A stretch of 64,000 nt of DNA from Holacanthus passer (Eukaryota; Chordata; Actinopteri; Pomacanthidae): positions 3,162,001-3,226,000 of the forward strand of contig JAFREQ010000038.1 of NCBI GenBank assembly GCA_025331565.1, read 5' to 3'. The notes beneath the pieces were generated by a model, which was not told the origin of the DNA, did no database searches, and was given only the letters and a program-made list of their open reading frames with translations. Positions 1-10,384 of the stretch are shown in pieces. The translations under genes were made by a program, and so were the position numbers. The first letter of the stretch is position 1. Each line of letters opens with the position of its first letter.

Positions 1-3000
1 CAATAATTTGGTAGGTTCCTTCTCGGGCCTCAGAGTTCAAGGAGTGAGAATGCTGCAATATTTTACCATCGCATGTTTCATTCAGCCACTGTCCAATTCT
101 GTTGTTGTTAGAATCCTGTTAAATAAAATAAATGAGATGAAGCTAATGTGACAGAGAACACATATGCCACACAAAAAACACTGTGATAACCATGTTATCA
201 TATGTTTCTTTTCTTTTTGTATGTTGTACTATGTAGAAAGCTCGAAGCCTACAGTTTGACAACATATTATTTGTAACTATTCTCCAACAGATCCCAATGG
301 ATCGAATGTATTGGCAGGCTAATATTAGTGTCCAGGGATATATTGGTATCAGTGCATGCTGTCCATCCACAATAGTTTTAAGGTTAAACTAAAATGGTGA
401 CATCACAGAGAGCTTTGGCTCTTGGTGTGTGTAGGAGGCTAAGAAAAAAATTGTGTGTGTTGTCTTACCTCAATTTCGATGGTATTGTACTGCAAAAACA
501 AAGAAAGAGAAAGATTTGTTAAAGGGTAATTAAAGTAAGTTGTAATTGTTGTCATCACACAGTGTCCTAAGGAGTCTGGGTTAGGCATTTTTCTTTAAGA
601 AACTGATGACACCTTTGTGATGTGCAGTCAAGGTTCTGATGCTTTAGAATCAGTGGAAACAGGAAAAAGGCCATTCTTCAGTGAATCAGTGTTGATTTGA
701 TAACATGTAAGATGTTTCCCAGATCATGTTTTTTTGCATAATTTAAATTCTACATGATATTATGTATATATAATATATATATTTTATAACTGCTGATGTG
801 TTAAATTGGAGTTTTGCTAAGTGAAACATGGCACCAAATTTAGAGAAGTTCGTTTTGCCAATGTGGTCATAATAATAAAGCACTGGCAGGCTGGACCTTC
901 AACTACAGCTCATCAAACAGTGTGGTGAGGAGCCCTTTACAGGCTGATCATTTTTGATAACTATAACATCTCGTGCATCAATAATGTCAGATAAGATCAT
1001 TTTACACAGCCAAACAAGGTATGTTTACTTCTCACAGGAATTTTTACAGCCAGGAGAAATATCCTCCAGCCAAATCTGTTACAAGATCATGAAACAGTCT
1101 GAAATTATGACTAACATCAAGTAAAACTACACTAAAACTGAGTTCCACTGACTAAATCTTGACTAAAACAAGACAAAACAAAACAGACACACTAAAATAT
1201 GACTTCAAACCAAACAGAATTTTCCGTAAAAAAAAAAAAAAATCTTGTCAAAATTAACACTGCAGAGTATCTGTCATTCTGATTATGAGCTTTTGGGGGT
1301 TTTTTGGAAGAAAAAAAAAGGTTTTATATTATTTATTTTTTAGTACACTTGTTATATATTTTCTGCAACAGAATGCAAATGAGTTGCAGCTAAAGCTAAG
1401 GACTAGAGTTAGGGTTTGACAGGTTTATTATAGCGTCAGCAAAAATGATGAAACGCAGCACAGGCAAGTTGACATAATGGGGCCCCGGTTGTACTATTGA
1501 CCCCAGTCTTGAATGGTTGTCCAAACTAATGATTACATTTCTACCACAACGTGATTAAAGAGATCACCCAAACAATTCAAAAGTTGTCTCTGTTCCTTGC
1601 TCACCAGGGCACAAATTAAAACATGCACTATTCTCAAACTGTATCACACTAATAATGTGGGTTATAAATTAGGGATGTTCCGATTTAGCGTTTTGGCCCC
1701 GATCCCAGTCCGAGTCCTTTATAACTGGGTATCTGCCAATACTGAGTGTAATCTGATACTTATGTGTAGGGTGCCATTATCAATTCTTCTTATCAGTCTG
1801 ATTCAATTCCCTATTTATTTTTTAATCAATTTTATTCAACCTGGCTGGAGCCTGAGAGCTAGCTGAAGCAACAGTCTGTCTGTCAAAACATTGGTTTTAT
1901 AATTTAGGTTTTATAAGCCTGCCTGCGTGGTGCTATTGTTACTATAACCCATGATGTCGACCCTCAGTGACAGACGTGCTACTTGGTTTGGAAGCAGCGC
2001 CACTCGTGCGTAGTGTTGAATACACGGCATTCTTGGAATTGAAGCCCATGTTGCAAAGAGAGATGTTTCAGCATATTGCTAGTGTTTTTACCCTTAATTG
2101 AAATTATCATTTTGCAGACATTGCAACTGGCACCTTTGTCACCTTCACACAATTTCTTGTTGCAAGTATCCAGCAGTGTAAACGCATGAGTTTGATGTCA
2201 TTGTTTTGCAATGTGCAACTGTCTGCAACTGAGAACATACCCGCATTGATACAAGGAATTGATAAGCTTGGCAAGCCTCTATCTCCAATGGATGGGACAA
2301 TTTGGAACCAGTTCTCAGCAGGTTTTAGTTCCCAATTCCCAAATTTTCAATCAAGTTGATTGAATATGCATCTCACACATATATACATATATAAATAACA
2401 GATGTAGCTACTAAGTCTGACACCATACTTTTCACGAGCAAACCTACTTCATCCAAACACTGAAGGTCCTGATTCAAAACTATAATGTGACTCCTGACAA
2501 CGACCTGAAGTGATCAGCTAGAGAGAAGAGTCCTGACATTGTTGGGGTTGTTGGGACTGCAGAAACACCCTGCTCGTACCGTGGTGTGACATAGTCGATC
2601 TTGACCAGACACCAGCTGAAGAAAGCATATAACCCGACAGCAGCCAAGTTTCATTTTGGACAGCCATTACATTACAAGGTACTCACAAAATTAGCAATGG
2701 TGCTTAAGTATTGGATCCATTGAAATATGCTCAGATCAGCCCTGATACCCATGTTTTGGATCAGCAGCTCTAAATAAGAACTAAAAGAAAGGAGAGACAG
2801 TCCAAACACTCACCAGTCGCTTCACAGGTCTGAACTTGGTGTTCAGTGTGATGACCCTGAAATGAACTGGGAGAAATGCAAAGAGATTTCATGAAGCTTT
2901 TACAGCTCATCTACAGCAGCGTCAAACAGTCAACTCAGAAATTACATCATTACTATCAAACTTACAAGTTAGATAAGGTGAAAGTAACAAATCATTTACT

Positions 3001-4387
3001 ATTTACATTACACTCTCTGTTATCTGTCTAACAGCATTAAAAACAGTACTTAGAACAGTACTCAATCAATCAAAGACAACGTAACCCAGTTCTTCAGCCA
3101 TACTACATGTCATTTGTTTTTTGTTTTTTGTTTTGTTCCATTTATTCTTGTTCATTTTCACAGGACATCTGAATCTGATTGCAATGGGTGGAAATCTGGG
3201 GGGTTTTAAACGTGTTTCCAAGCAAGAGATAGAAAACAAGCCAATTAAACAAAGAGCTTATGGGGAGACCACCATGATAAGTTGTTTTTGTGCCACAGAC
3301 TGCATCAGTGGAAAGTGTTAAATGTTGCAAGAAAATGTCCATACTAATTAAGATATTATTACAGTGGGCAAAGGGTTTTGTACCCCATGCTGCACACACA
3401 TCCACAATTGTTCGTAAAGGGGAAACCTGTCTATATATGGTATCATATATGTACAACATTGTTTGTAATCAGCTCATGGTTACCTGTTTGCCCAGGAAGG
3501 TAGATTGGCTTATCTGTTTGGACAAATGTCATTGGTTGATAGACTCGGATCATGACTTTCCTGACTTCTTTTGAGTGAAATGTGTTGCCTTGTACCTCCA
3601 CCTCGAACTTGTGCACCAATTCATTCTGCAGTGAAGGAACCTGTGACAGAAAGATATTTCATAGACACCAAGAGAGCCATTAACTCTTGAAAACACTCTT
3701 CACTTTATCTGTTTTTACTTTGTCTGTTAAAAACCTAAAATCACATATGTATGTTGTATTACAAAAGCATTAGTCAATTTACACCATTGTGGCTATTTAC
3801 ATTTTGTGTTACATATCTGTGTGTGTCTTACATTATCTGTTTTGAAATCCCATTACATTTTTCCAACTTAAGGAATGCTGTATTTTGATGAGCACATTTT
3901 CAAAGACTGTTATGGAAATTAGCAAATGAATCAAAGCCGTTCTCAAGCGCTGACCTGAAATTGAACGCAGGTATGAAACTCTTCATTAGACATCTTCTGG
4001 AGGAGGGTTGTATTCTTCTCATCGGACTTCAAAGCGACAGTCATGGTCACTGTCTCGTTGGGCTGCAGGAGACTCGCACAGAATTGGGTCATAGTTCCAG
4101 CTTCAAGTATTGCAGGTATGGCCACCATGTACTGCCTACAGACAAAGAAACATACATACATACATTCGATATGTCACTGGATCTGACACAGAAGAGACTC
4201 GAACCCAGATGACTGTGCAGCAAAGAAAGCATTATCCAAGTCCATGTAAACCCCCACACCCATGCTATGGCCATTCTGCTAGACAGTACAGGTAAACTTA
4301 CGGTCCTGCCACTGCTTCACCCACATCCATCCAACTCAAGAAGACACACAGTGTCCATGTCCACATCTGAAACCCAGGACGACCCAT
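1..4387 (-). CDS. a2m: Alpha-2-macroglobulin-like protease inhibitor, 5' six exons (partial)
   Basis: Secreted thioester-family pan-protease inhibitor; only the N-terminal ~204 residues are in the window and the gene continues past the left edge. Coding exons, in transcript order: 4302-4387, 3955-4135, 3484-3640, 2814-2866, 469-489 and <1-115, all with AG acceptors and GT donors and consistent phase. Exon 1 starts MGRPGFQMWTW and encodes a hydrophobic signal peptide ending near VAGP. Exon 2 carries the macroglobulin MG1 strand region (QYMVAIPAILEAGT, FCASLLQPNET, EFHTCVQFQ). Exon 3 contains the family hallmark VQTDKPIYLPGQT. Exon 5 is only 21 nt (YNTIEIE); mammalian A2M also has a tiny exon here. 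Exon 6 reads RIGQWLNE, matching the family's NRIAQW segment. The bait region and thioester are outside the window. No frame break was seen. A close paralogue (a2m-like) cannot be excluded. Confidence 0.93.
490..2813. other. Large intron of the a2m-like gene, repeat-bearing
   Basis: This 2.3 kb intron separates the 53-nt and 21-nt exons. It holds poly(A)/poly(T) runs near 1229-1243 and AT-rich sequence near 760-790. At 1669 the sequence TTAGGGATGTTCCGAT resembles the terminus of a fish hAT transposon. I could not find a clear matching inverted end, so the extent of any element is unknown. No coding exon was recognised inside it. Confidence 0.5.
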
Positions 4388-4421
4388 GACTGTCTGTGAT
4401 GAGCCTCAGAGTCAGCATCTG

Positions 4422-4428
4422 TTAAATA
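4422..4428 (-). promoter_or_regulatory. Candidate TATA box of the a2m-like gene
   Basis: The minus strand reads TATTTAA about 35 bases before the start codon at 4387. It fits a TATA-driven gene with a very short 5' leader, but the transcription start is not visible. Confidence 0.4.
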
Positions 4429-4453
4429 GCCTCTGAAACAGAAATCCACCCCC

Positions 4454-4455
<2 letters not shown>

Positions 4456-4492
<37 letters not shown>

Positions 4493-4505
4493 ATACACAC
4501 ACACA
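4456..4505. repeat. (CA)n microsatellite
   Basis: Nearly uninterrupted CA repeat, degenerating into CATA units at the right end, just upstream of the a2m-like promoter. It creates spurious cysteine/valine open frames. Confidence 0.95.
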
Positions 4506-4943
4506 TTTGATCTCCCAGTACGTCAATCATTTACAGGTTTTTTAAATTTTTAAATTGTTTAATGTGTATACAGCTGACTGCAATTTTAAAAAACTGTGAA
4601 CGGTTAACAGTTTTAACATGGTTTATCATTTCAGTTATAAAAATAATGTATTCGATTTTTCAATAAAACTGGAGTATAAACAAACAAAATTATTTAAATT
4701 CAGTCATAAATAATTTTGTTCACCTGTTTTGTATATTACCAAAGCATCCACCAATGCACATGCTACCATGGGTCGTTGAACACACAATAACAGGAGCTGT
4801 TACATCCTAAAAAACTGAACATTACAAGCCACACATAGGTGTAACAATTCTAGAGCCCTTTAATTATATTGTGAAGGTATTAGTATCATATTGTTGTACT
4901 TTATATCTCATTCACTCAGTAGTCAACTATTTCTTGATAGTTG

Positions 4944-4987
4944 TGAATTTCCCCACTGTGGGACGAATAAAGATATATCTTATCTTA
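4944..4987 (+). mobile_element. L2-type LINE 3' tail, severely 5'-truncated
   Basis: The stretch AATTTCCCCACTGTGGGACG followed by AATAAAG and TATCTTATCTTA is the 3' end of a fish non-LTR retrotransposon. The same tail ends the longer copy at 7431 and recurs at 19850, 47985 and 63401. Confidence 0.75.
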
Positions 4988-5399
4988 AATCAGTTGTATG
5001 CATCAGTGTTACAGTATGTTGGATTCTGCAACTCTGCCCTTTACCCAGCGTGGGATGTTTGAGTTTGTCACGCAAACAACTCCTAACCTGTTTACTAGGG
5101 CCAAAGTAGACTTTTTTTCCAGGTAAGTAAACCTTTGTCAACTGATAAAGTCCTCAAATATTGCTCATGGGTTACAACACAGTAGGAGCACGGTATGTGC
5201 TTACTGTGTAAAATGGTGCAAGAATAAAATTGCATGTATGTAACCTCAAACTATTTGTATTTAAACACTATATAAAATATAGGCATTGTTTGCAACCACT
5301 TTCTAAATTTTATGCCATGTGTTTATGCCATTATGTTCTTGTGTGTTTTTACTAGTTTATTTTCAGTGTATGTTGAGTTGTTTACTCCAGTGTTTTTGG

Positions 5400-6415
5400 T
5401 TTAGGATTGTTTAGTCTTTTGTTCAGGCATTGCTTCAGTGGCTCAGGTCTCAGGTGCTGGGGCTCTCCTTCTCTCAGCTGTCCCCAATTTCACATAACGA
5501 CTGGCAGCTTAACCACCCCTCTCCTTCTCTTGCAAGCTGCCAGATCGTCCCTTTCCCTGCTCCATGCTCCCTGTCTTTGCTCCTGTTCTCCAGCGTTTCC
5601 TTGTCTTCCAGTGTTTTCCTTTTTCCAGCGTTTCCTGTCTCCTGTGTTCTTCCTTACCTATTTCACCTTCATGTCTCCTGCCGTCCAGCCTCAGGCCCAC
5701 CTACCAGCCTCCATCCACTGAAGCAACTCCACACCACCTGGACCTCTTGTGTTTAATCACCTTTTTGTTTTTCTCGTGAGTTCTGGAGTTTCTTCTGTTC
5801 AATAAATCCCTCCCTCGCCCTCGTCTGTGTCTTGCTCCTGAGTCCAATTAAGAACTGAAATCATCACAGAACAATCTGGCCAACATGGACCCAGACACAG
5901 ACTCCATCCTCCATGTGCTCTCTGCTCGGGAAGTCCAGCTGAGAGAACATGACTGGATGCTTCAAGAAATAATGAACACCATACAAAGACTCAGCTCCAC
6001 TGTCTTCACCATCTACACTCAGTGTAATCAGACAGCAGCCCCTTCTGCCTCCGTGAGTAGCAGCTGTTTTTTCACTCCTGTGTCTCCAACTTGGACCTAA
6101 TTTCCCCCTCACCGTCCCCATGTTTGTGTTCCTGATGCCACTCGGCCTGCTAGCCACCTGCCTGCACCAGCACTTGGGTTAGCTAGTCTATTGTTTCCAC
6201 TGGCTCATCCCTGTCTCGGCTGGCCCACAGCCACCTCCTGTTCCAGCTGGTCCGCAGCTTTCTCCGATTCCTGTCTCGGCTGGGCCGCAGCCACCTCCTG
6301 CTCCTGTTCCAGCTGGGCTGCAGCCACCTCCAGCTCCTGTCTCAGTTGGGCCTCAGCTGCAGCCTCCCGTGCCTCCAGTGCCTCCAGATCTTCCAGTGCC
6401 CCAGCTGCAGCCTCC
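5400..6415 (+). mobile_element. LTR-retrotransposon 5' remnant: LTR-like leader, gag start and proline-rich repeat
   Basis: A C/T-rich LTR-like stretch contains AATAAA near 5802. It is followed by a leader and an ATG at 5885 opening MDPDTDSILHVLSAREVQLR, with a predicted coiled coil to about residue 50. This resembles the N-terminus of Ty3/gypsy-type gag proteins. The frame breaks at 6100. From about 6210 to 6415 an imperfect repeat encodes proline-rich units of the form PVSAGPQPPPAPVPAG. Protease, RT and integrase are absent. The junction with the LINE at 6416 is abrupt. Family assignment is an inference. Confidence 0.5.
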
Positions 6416-7431
6416 AGATCAATGTGGGAAAAACCAAAGAACTGGTGGTGGATTTCTGCAGAAGCATTCACTCCCCTCCAACACCAGTGAACATCCAGGG
6501 AATGGACATTGAGATGGTGACATCTTATAAGCACCTGGGTGTTCACCTCAACAACAGACTGGACTGGACTCATAACACTGCTGCACTTTACAGGAAAGGT
6601 CAGAGCACATTCTAGCTGCTCAGGAGACTGAGGTCTTTTGGAGTGCGAGGGGCACCCTCGAAGACCTTCTATGACTCTGTTGTGGCATCAGCCATTTTCC
6701 ACGGAGTAACTTGCTGGGGCAGCAGCATTTTGGCTGCGGACAGGAATAGACTGGACAAGTTGATCAAGAAGGCCAGCTCCGCCCTGGGTTGCCCCCTGGA
6801 CCCAGTGGAGGTGGTGGGAGAGAGGAGGATGATGTAAGCTGTCATCCATGTTGGAGAATGACTCCTACCCCCTGCAGGACACTTTAACAGCTCTGGAAAG
6901 CTCCTTCAGCGATAGACTGCTTCACTCAAAGTGTACGAGGGGGCGATATCGCAGATCTTTCCTGCAGCTGTCAGACTGTACAACCAGCACTGCTCCCAGT
7001 AGACCATACACCTCAATGCCATTACATCTGCGCCACACCCAGTTTTTTATGTCAGTATATTATTATTTATTCTTTATTCTATAGTCCGTTCACTGTACAA
7101 TATATTTTTCACTGTGCAGTATTTCATTACCTCAATATGCAATACTTCATATCTGTTCATATTTAAATTCATATTTATTTCCATCCAGTCTCATAGTGAT
7201 CACATCTTTCATATTCTCATGCACATCTGTAAATAAGCCCCGTGTAAATTTGTAAATTGAAATTTTGAAAATACTTTCCTTAGCCTGAGGTTGCTGAATG
7301 TTAATACTTTCAAAATACTTTTTAAATCTTCTGTTTATACCGTTTATCACTTTCAACTACTGACTATCCCCTTGCTGATGGGCTATGTAAATTTCCCCAC
7401 TGTGGGACGAATAAAGGTATATCTTATCTTA
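6416..7431 (+). mobile_element. L2-type LINE fragment: C-terminal reverse transcriptase plus 3' UTR and tail
   Basis: The plus strand encodes the end of a LINE reverse transcriptase: KTKELVVDF, SYKHLGVHLNNRLDWT, ALYRKGQS, FYDSVVASAIFHGVTCWGS, and downstream LQDTLTALESSFSDRLLHSK. In-frame stops at about 6613 and 6835 show that it is dead. The 3' UTR leads into the tail CCCCACTGTGGGACGAATAA AGG...TATCTTATCTTA at 7388-7431. The order (RT end, UTR, tail) fits a 5'-truncated insertion. L2/Maui-like is my best family call. Confidence 0.8.
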
Positions 7432-8570
7432 TTTATTTGGGGTAAATAAGTTGTTACATTAATCGAGGTCATAAGATAAATATAAGCGGTAACAAGAGGA
7501 AAGAAAGAAGAAAAACTAATTCCACATTAAGTTTTTTTTCTGGATGTAATTCTTGGCTTCACATTGGGAAACAATGTAACCTCTTAAACCAAGTTTAATG
7601 AAACCAAGTTTAAGGCTCTAGGTTGCCCTTTGCCCTCCTGAGCAAGTCTTATTAAACCCATATGGTTTTAAATCCAGAAATGGCCTGGGGTTTATGCATT
7701 TTAATGTCAGAAGTCAGAATGTGTGATTCAAATTAGATCACCAGAGAATTCTTGTATCACAGACTGACCCCGATTTCCTGGTTCTGACAGGAATTGCTGG
7801 TTAAGGCCTTTTCAGCCCTATCTTGTTTGGTCCAAGCTTTTGAGCCATGGTTTGGTTCATTTCTAGTGTGAAAACTTTTTTCGTATGGTGAACTCTCTGA
7901 CTAATGACAAGAAGTTCTGAAGGGGTTCATTTTTATGCCAAATATATGCATATTAGCTAAATTAAACACATTTGCATGGCAGCACAGTTAGGGGTGTATT
8001 CTACCCTTTGTGGGTAGAACTGGCTGACGTCAGATGCATGCCTGCTTACAAACCTGATACAGCTCATGCAGATGATGACGACCTAACATAGACATGTGCA
8101 ATGTGAAACCAAAACAAACCAGAAAAAAACATAACCCTTGATTCAGACTTGGGTTCGGACTTTCAGGTGTGAAAAGGCCCTTAAAGAGAGTATACATAAT
8201 TTTGATGTTTCCTTATATAACTATAACTTGTGCAGAATAGACTTGGGAGAGTGGGTGGTGTGGCTGTATATGTGAAGTCATGTTTATCTGTTACTGATTT
8301 ATATGCTGTCATTGCTTTGAATGTATTGCTCTGAAAGTTAATGTTGTAATAATTCCCTAGCCCTAACCCTAACCCTGGGTGTAGAGAGACCACCCTCAGC
8401 TGTCTCCAGTGTAATTAATAATTTAACAGACTCACTTGTTCAGTACAGTAACTCAGAGATACTGGGTCAGGGTGACAAATGATTGAAATAGCCAAAAAGA
8501 GATGGGGAACAATCTCAGTCTGTCACAGCTGATTGATGAGCTGAGCAGAAGGATCTTTCAAAATAAACTT
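7432..8570. other. Intergenic stretch with no recognised gene
   Basis: No exon, RNA gene or clear transposon end was recognised here. The only notable point is a short telomere-like run, CCCTAACCCTAACCCT, at 8361-8376, which is too short to mean much. Confidence 0.5.
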
Positions 8571-8578
8571 TAATACAT

Positions 8579-8881
8579 TTGATTCTGTGCAATAGAAGGC
8601 ACAAAATGGCCTCTGGAGTTTTTGTGCTTGGCCTTAGTGACCACTGTCCTCTAGCCTGCGTTAGGAGTGCTAGACTGGAAACACTAAGCTCTAGAATTTT
8701 TAGCAAAAGAAATTTAAAAACTTTTAATAAACATGCTTTTCTCATTGACCTTGCTGACAGTAATATACATCACAGCTCTGAAATGTCAAATATAGAACTG
8801 GCATTGGAATATTTTACAAATTCATTACTTGCTATCATTGATGGAAATGCACCTTTCAAAAAGCTTTGTGTTAACAATAGC
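8579..8881 (+). pseudogene. Non-LTR retrotransposon fragment, end of endonuclease and linker
   Basis: The plus frame reads GLSDHCPLACVRSARLE, which contains the SDH motif that closes an AP-type endonuclease. It continues as FSKRNLKTFNKHAFLIDLAD and ends NAPFKKLCVNNS, a linker pattern common in fish LINEs. A stop follows and no RT is found downstream, so this is an isolated internal piece, unconnected to the RT fragment at 6416. Confidence 0.65.
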
Positions 8882-9105
8882 TGAAATGCCTGATAGATGA
8901 AGCAATTCTCCATAGAATTACCAACAATGTTCAAGGCAGGGGACAAAGCCTGGGCTCCAGTGAGATGTACTGGTGAAGGAGCCCACTGGATAATGTTTAG
9001 ACAATTCAAAAATAAATGCACATCCACCTTGACAAGGTCAAAGTTCATTTATCAATTATCACAATTTATCACTCCAATGACTGCTTACTAAATAAGGCAT
9101 TCAAG

Positions 9106-9666
9106 CAGGGGTCACCAACCTTTTTGAAACCGAGAGCTACTTCTTGGGTACTGATTAATGCCAAGGGCTACCAGTTTGATACACACTTCTGAAATAGCCA
9201 ATTTGCTCAATTTACCTTTAACTATATGTTATTATTAATAATTAATGATATTCATCTATGTAAAGACACTGATCATGTTAATGATTTCTCACACTAAATA
9301 TCAACAATGATTTAACAAAGTAGGAAACATAAATATCAATATGCAACACTTAATTTCTATCTTCTATCTTATTTCTATATTTTCTCTAAATCTGCAAATG
9401 TTTACATTTTCAAATGATCACTTCTACAACAGTCCTAGGAGTCAACAGTCCGTCTGAAACCGACGGTTTGGTTGTGCGCACAATACTGACCTTTGAACTA
9501 TACTAGATCAGAGTTCATGTATATTAAACAAATTTTTAAAATATTGTCATTTCCAATTTGCATTTAAGTGTGATTTAAAAAAGAATAGCAACCAAAAAAA
9601 ATTAGATGCAGCTCAGTGGTGAGCTATTGTTAGAACAGGCCTCATGTGGCCCTTGGGGGTGACCTG
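9106..9666. mobile_element. Non-autonomous hAT-like DNA element
   Basis: The left end is CAGGGGTCACCAACC and the right end is GGGGGTGACCTGG, an imperfect inverted pair. The interior (GAGCTACTTCTTGGGTACTG and AT-rich sequence) has no coding capacity and resembles a repeat frequent in teleost genomes. No convincing 8-bp target duplication was found, so boundaries may be off by a few bases. Confidence 0.6.
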
Positions 9667-9759
9667 GTGCTCCAGTCATATCCACATCAAATAAAAGACT
9701 TTTCTCTTTTCTTTCTTTTTTTCATTTCTCAAGTTACTCGTTATTCAAGTCATTTTTTT

Positions 9760-9879
9760 AGTCAGTACTTTAGATAGTAGTTATGTGATGACTACTTTCA
9801 CTTAAGCTTGAGTGCTTGTTTTTGCAAAGTAACTGTACTTTTACTTGATAACAGTTTTTGGCTCTTCTACCCACCTCTG
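9760..9879. mobile_element. Fragment of a common teleost hAT-type MITE
   Basis: The right end (TACTTTTACTTGATAACAG ... GGCTCTTCTACCCACCTCTG) is the terminus of a very common fish MITE family whose opposite orientation begins CAGAGGTGGGTAG. Only one end is intact. Confidence 0.5.
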
Positions 9880-10384
9880 AATAGAACATAGGAAAAGATA
9901 GACGAGGATATATTGAATGAACCTGCTTGGCCCACTGACTCCAGCCAAAGTTTAAATGAGCTAAAAGTGGTTAGTTGTGCTGTTTGTGAGATGCCAAAGC
10001 GATTTTTAAGTCAGCTTGATCTAACTTTGCACACCTGCCCACCAAACATTGACTCATGGGACATTCACAAAGGAGATGAACCAGAGTCATTGTCATTTCC
10101 AGTGTGACGTTGCTATGAAGTCATTGATGGATTTTCTTTTTCAGTGTTCACATCAGCATGACACCTTTTGTCAGAGTATTTATGTGCCTGTTCAACCATT
10201 TACTAAATGACTATACTATATACTTAAGGTTTATCTTACAAGATGAAACACTGCTGCCAAAACCCATTTCAATATCTTTCAAGCATTAATCATGTGAAAA
10301 AGCAAGAAATCAAGTTCCACAAAGTCAAATATGTTTTTTCATATTTATTGAATTTCCAGGCCAAAATGAATTCCTGCTGGTGGT
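9880..10384. other. Intergenic, 3' flank of the PIM-like kinase
   Basis: An open frame of 64 codons at 9913-10107 has no recognisable domain, and nothing supports translation. This stretch probably includes the 3' UTR of the minus-strand kinase, but no clear minus-strand polyadenylation signal was fixed. Confidence 0.4.

Noticed and set aside
6205..6573. Minus-strand 122-codon glutamate/alanine-rich frame
   Set aside because: It is the antisense shadow of the proline-rich gag-like repeat and the LINE RT fragment on the plus strand.
8361..8376. Interstitial telomeric repeat
   Set aside because: Fewer than three full CCCTAA units; chance or trivial.
9913..10107. Small gene of 64 codons
   Set aside because: No domain, no splice or promoter support, next to repeats.
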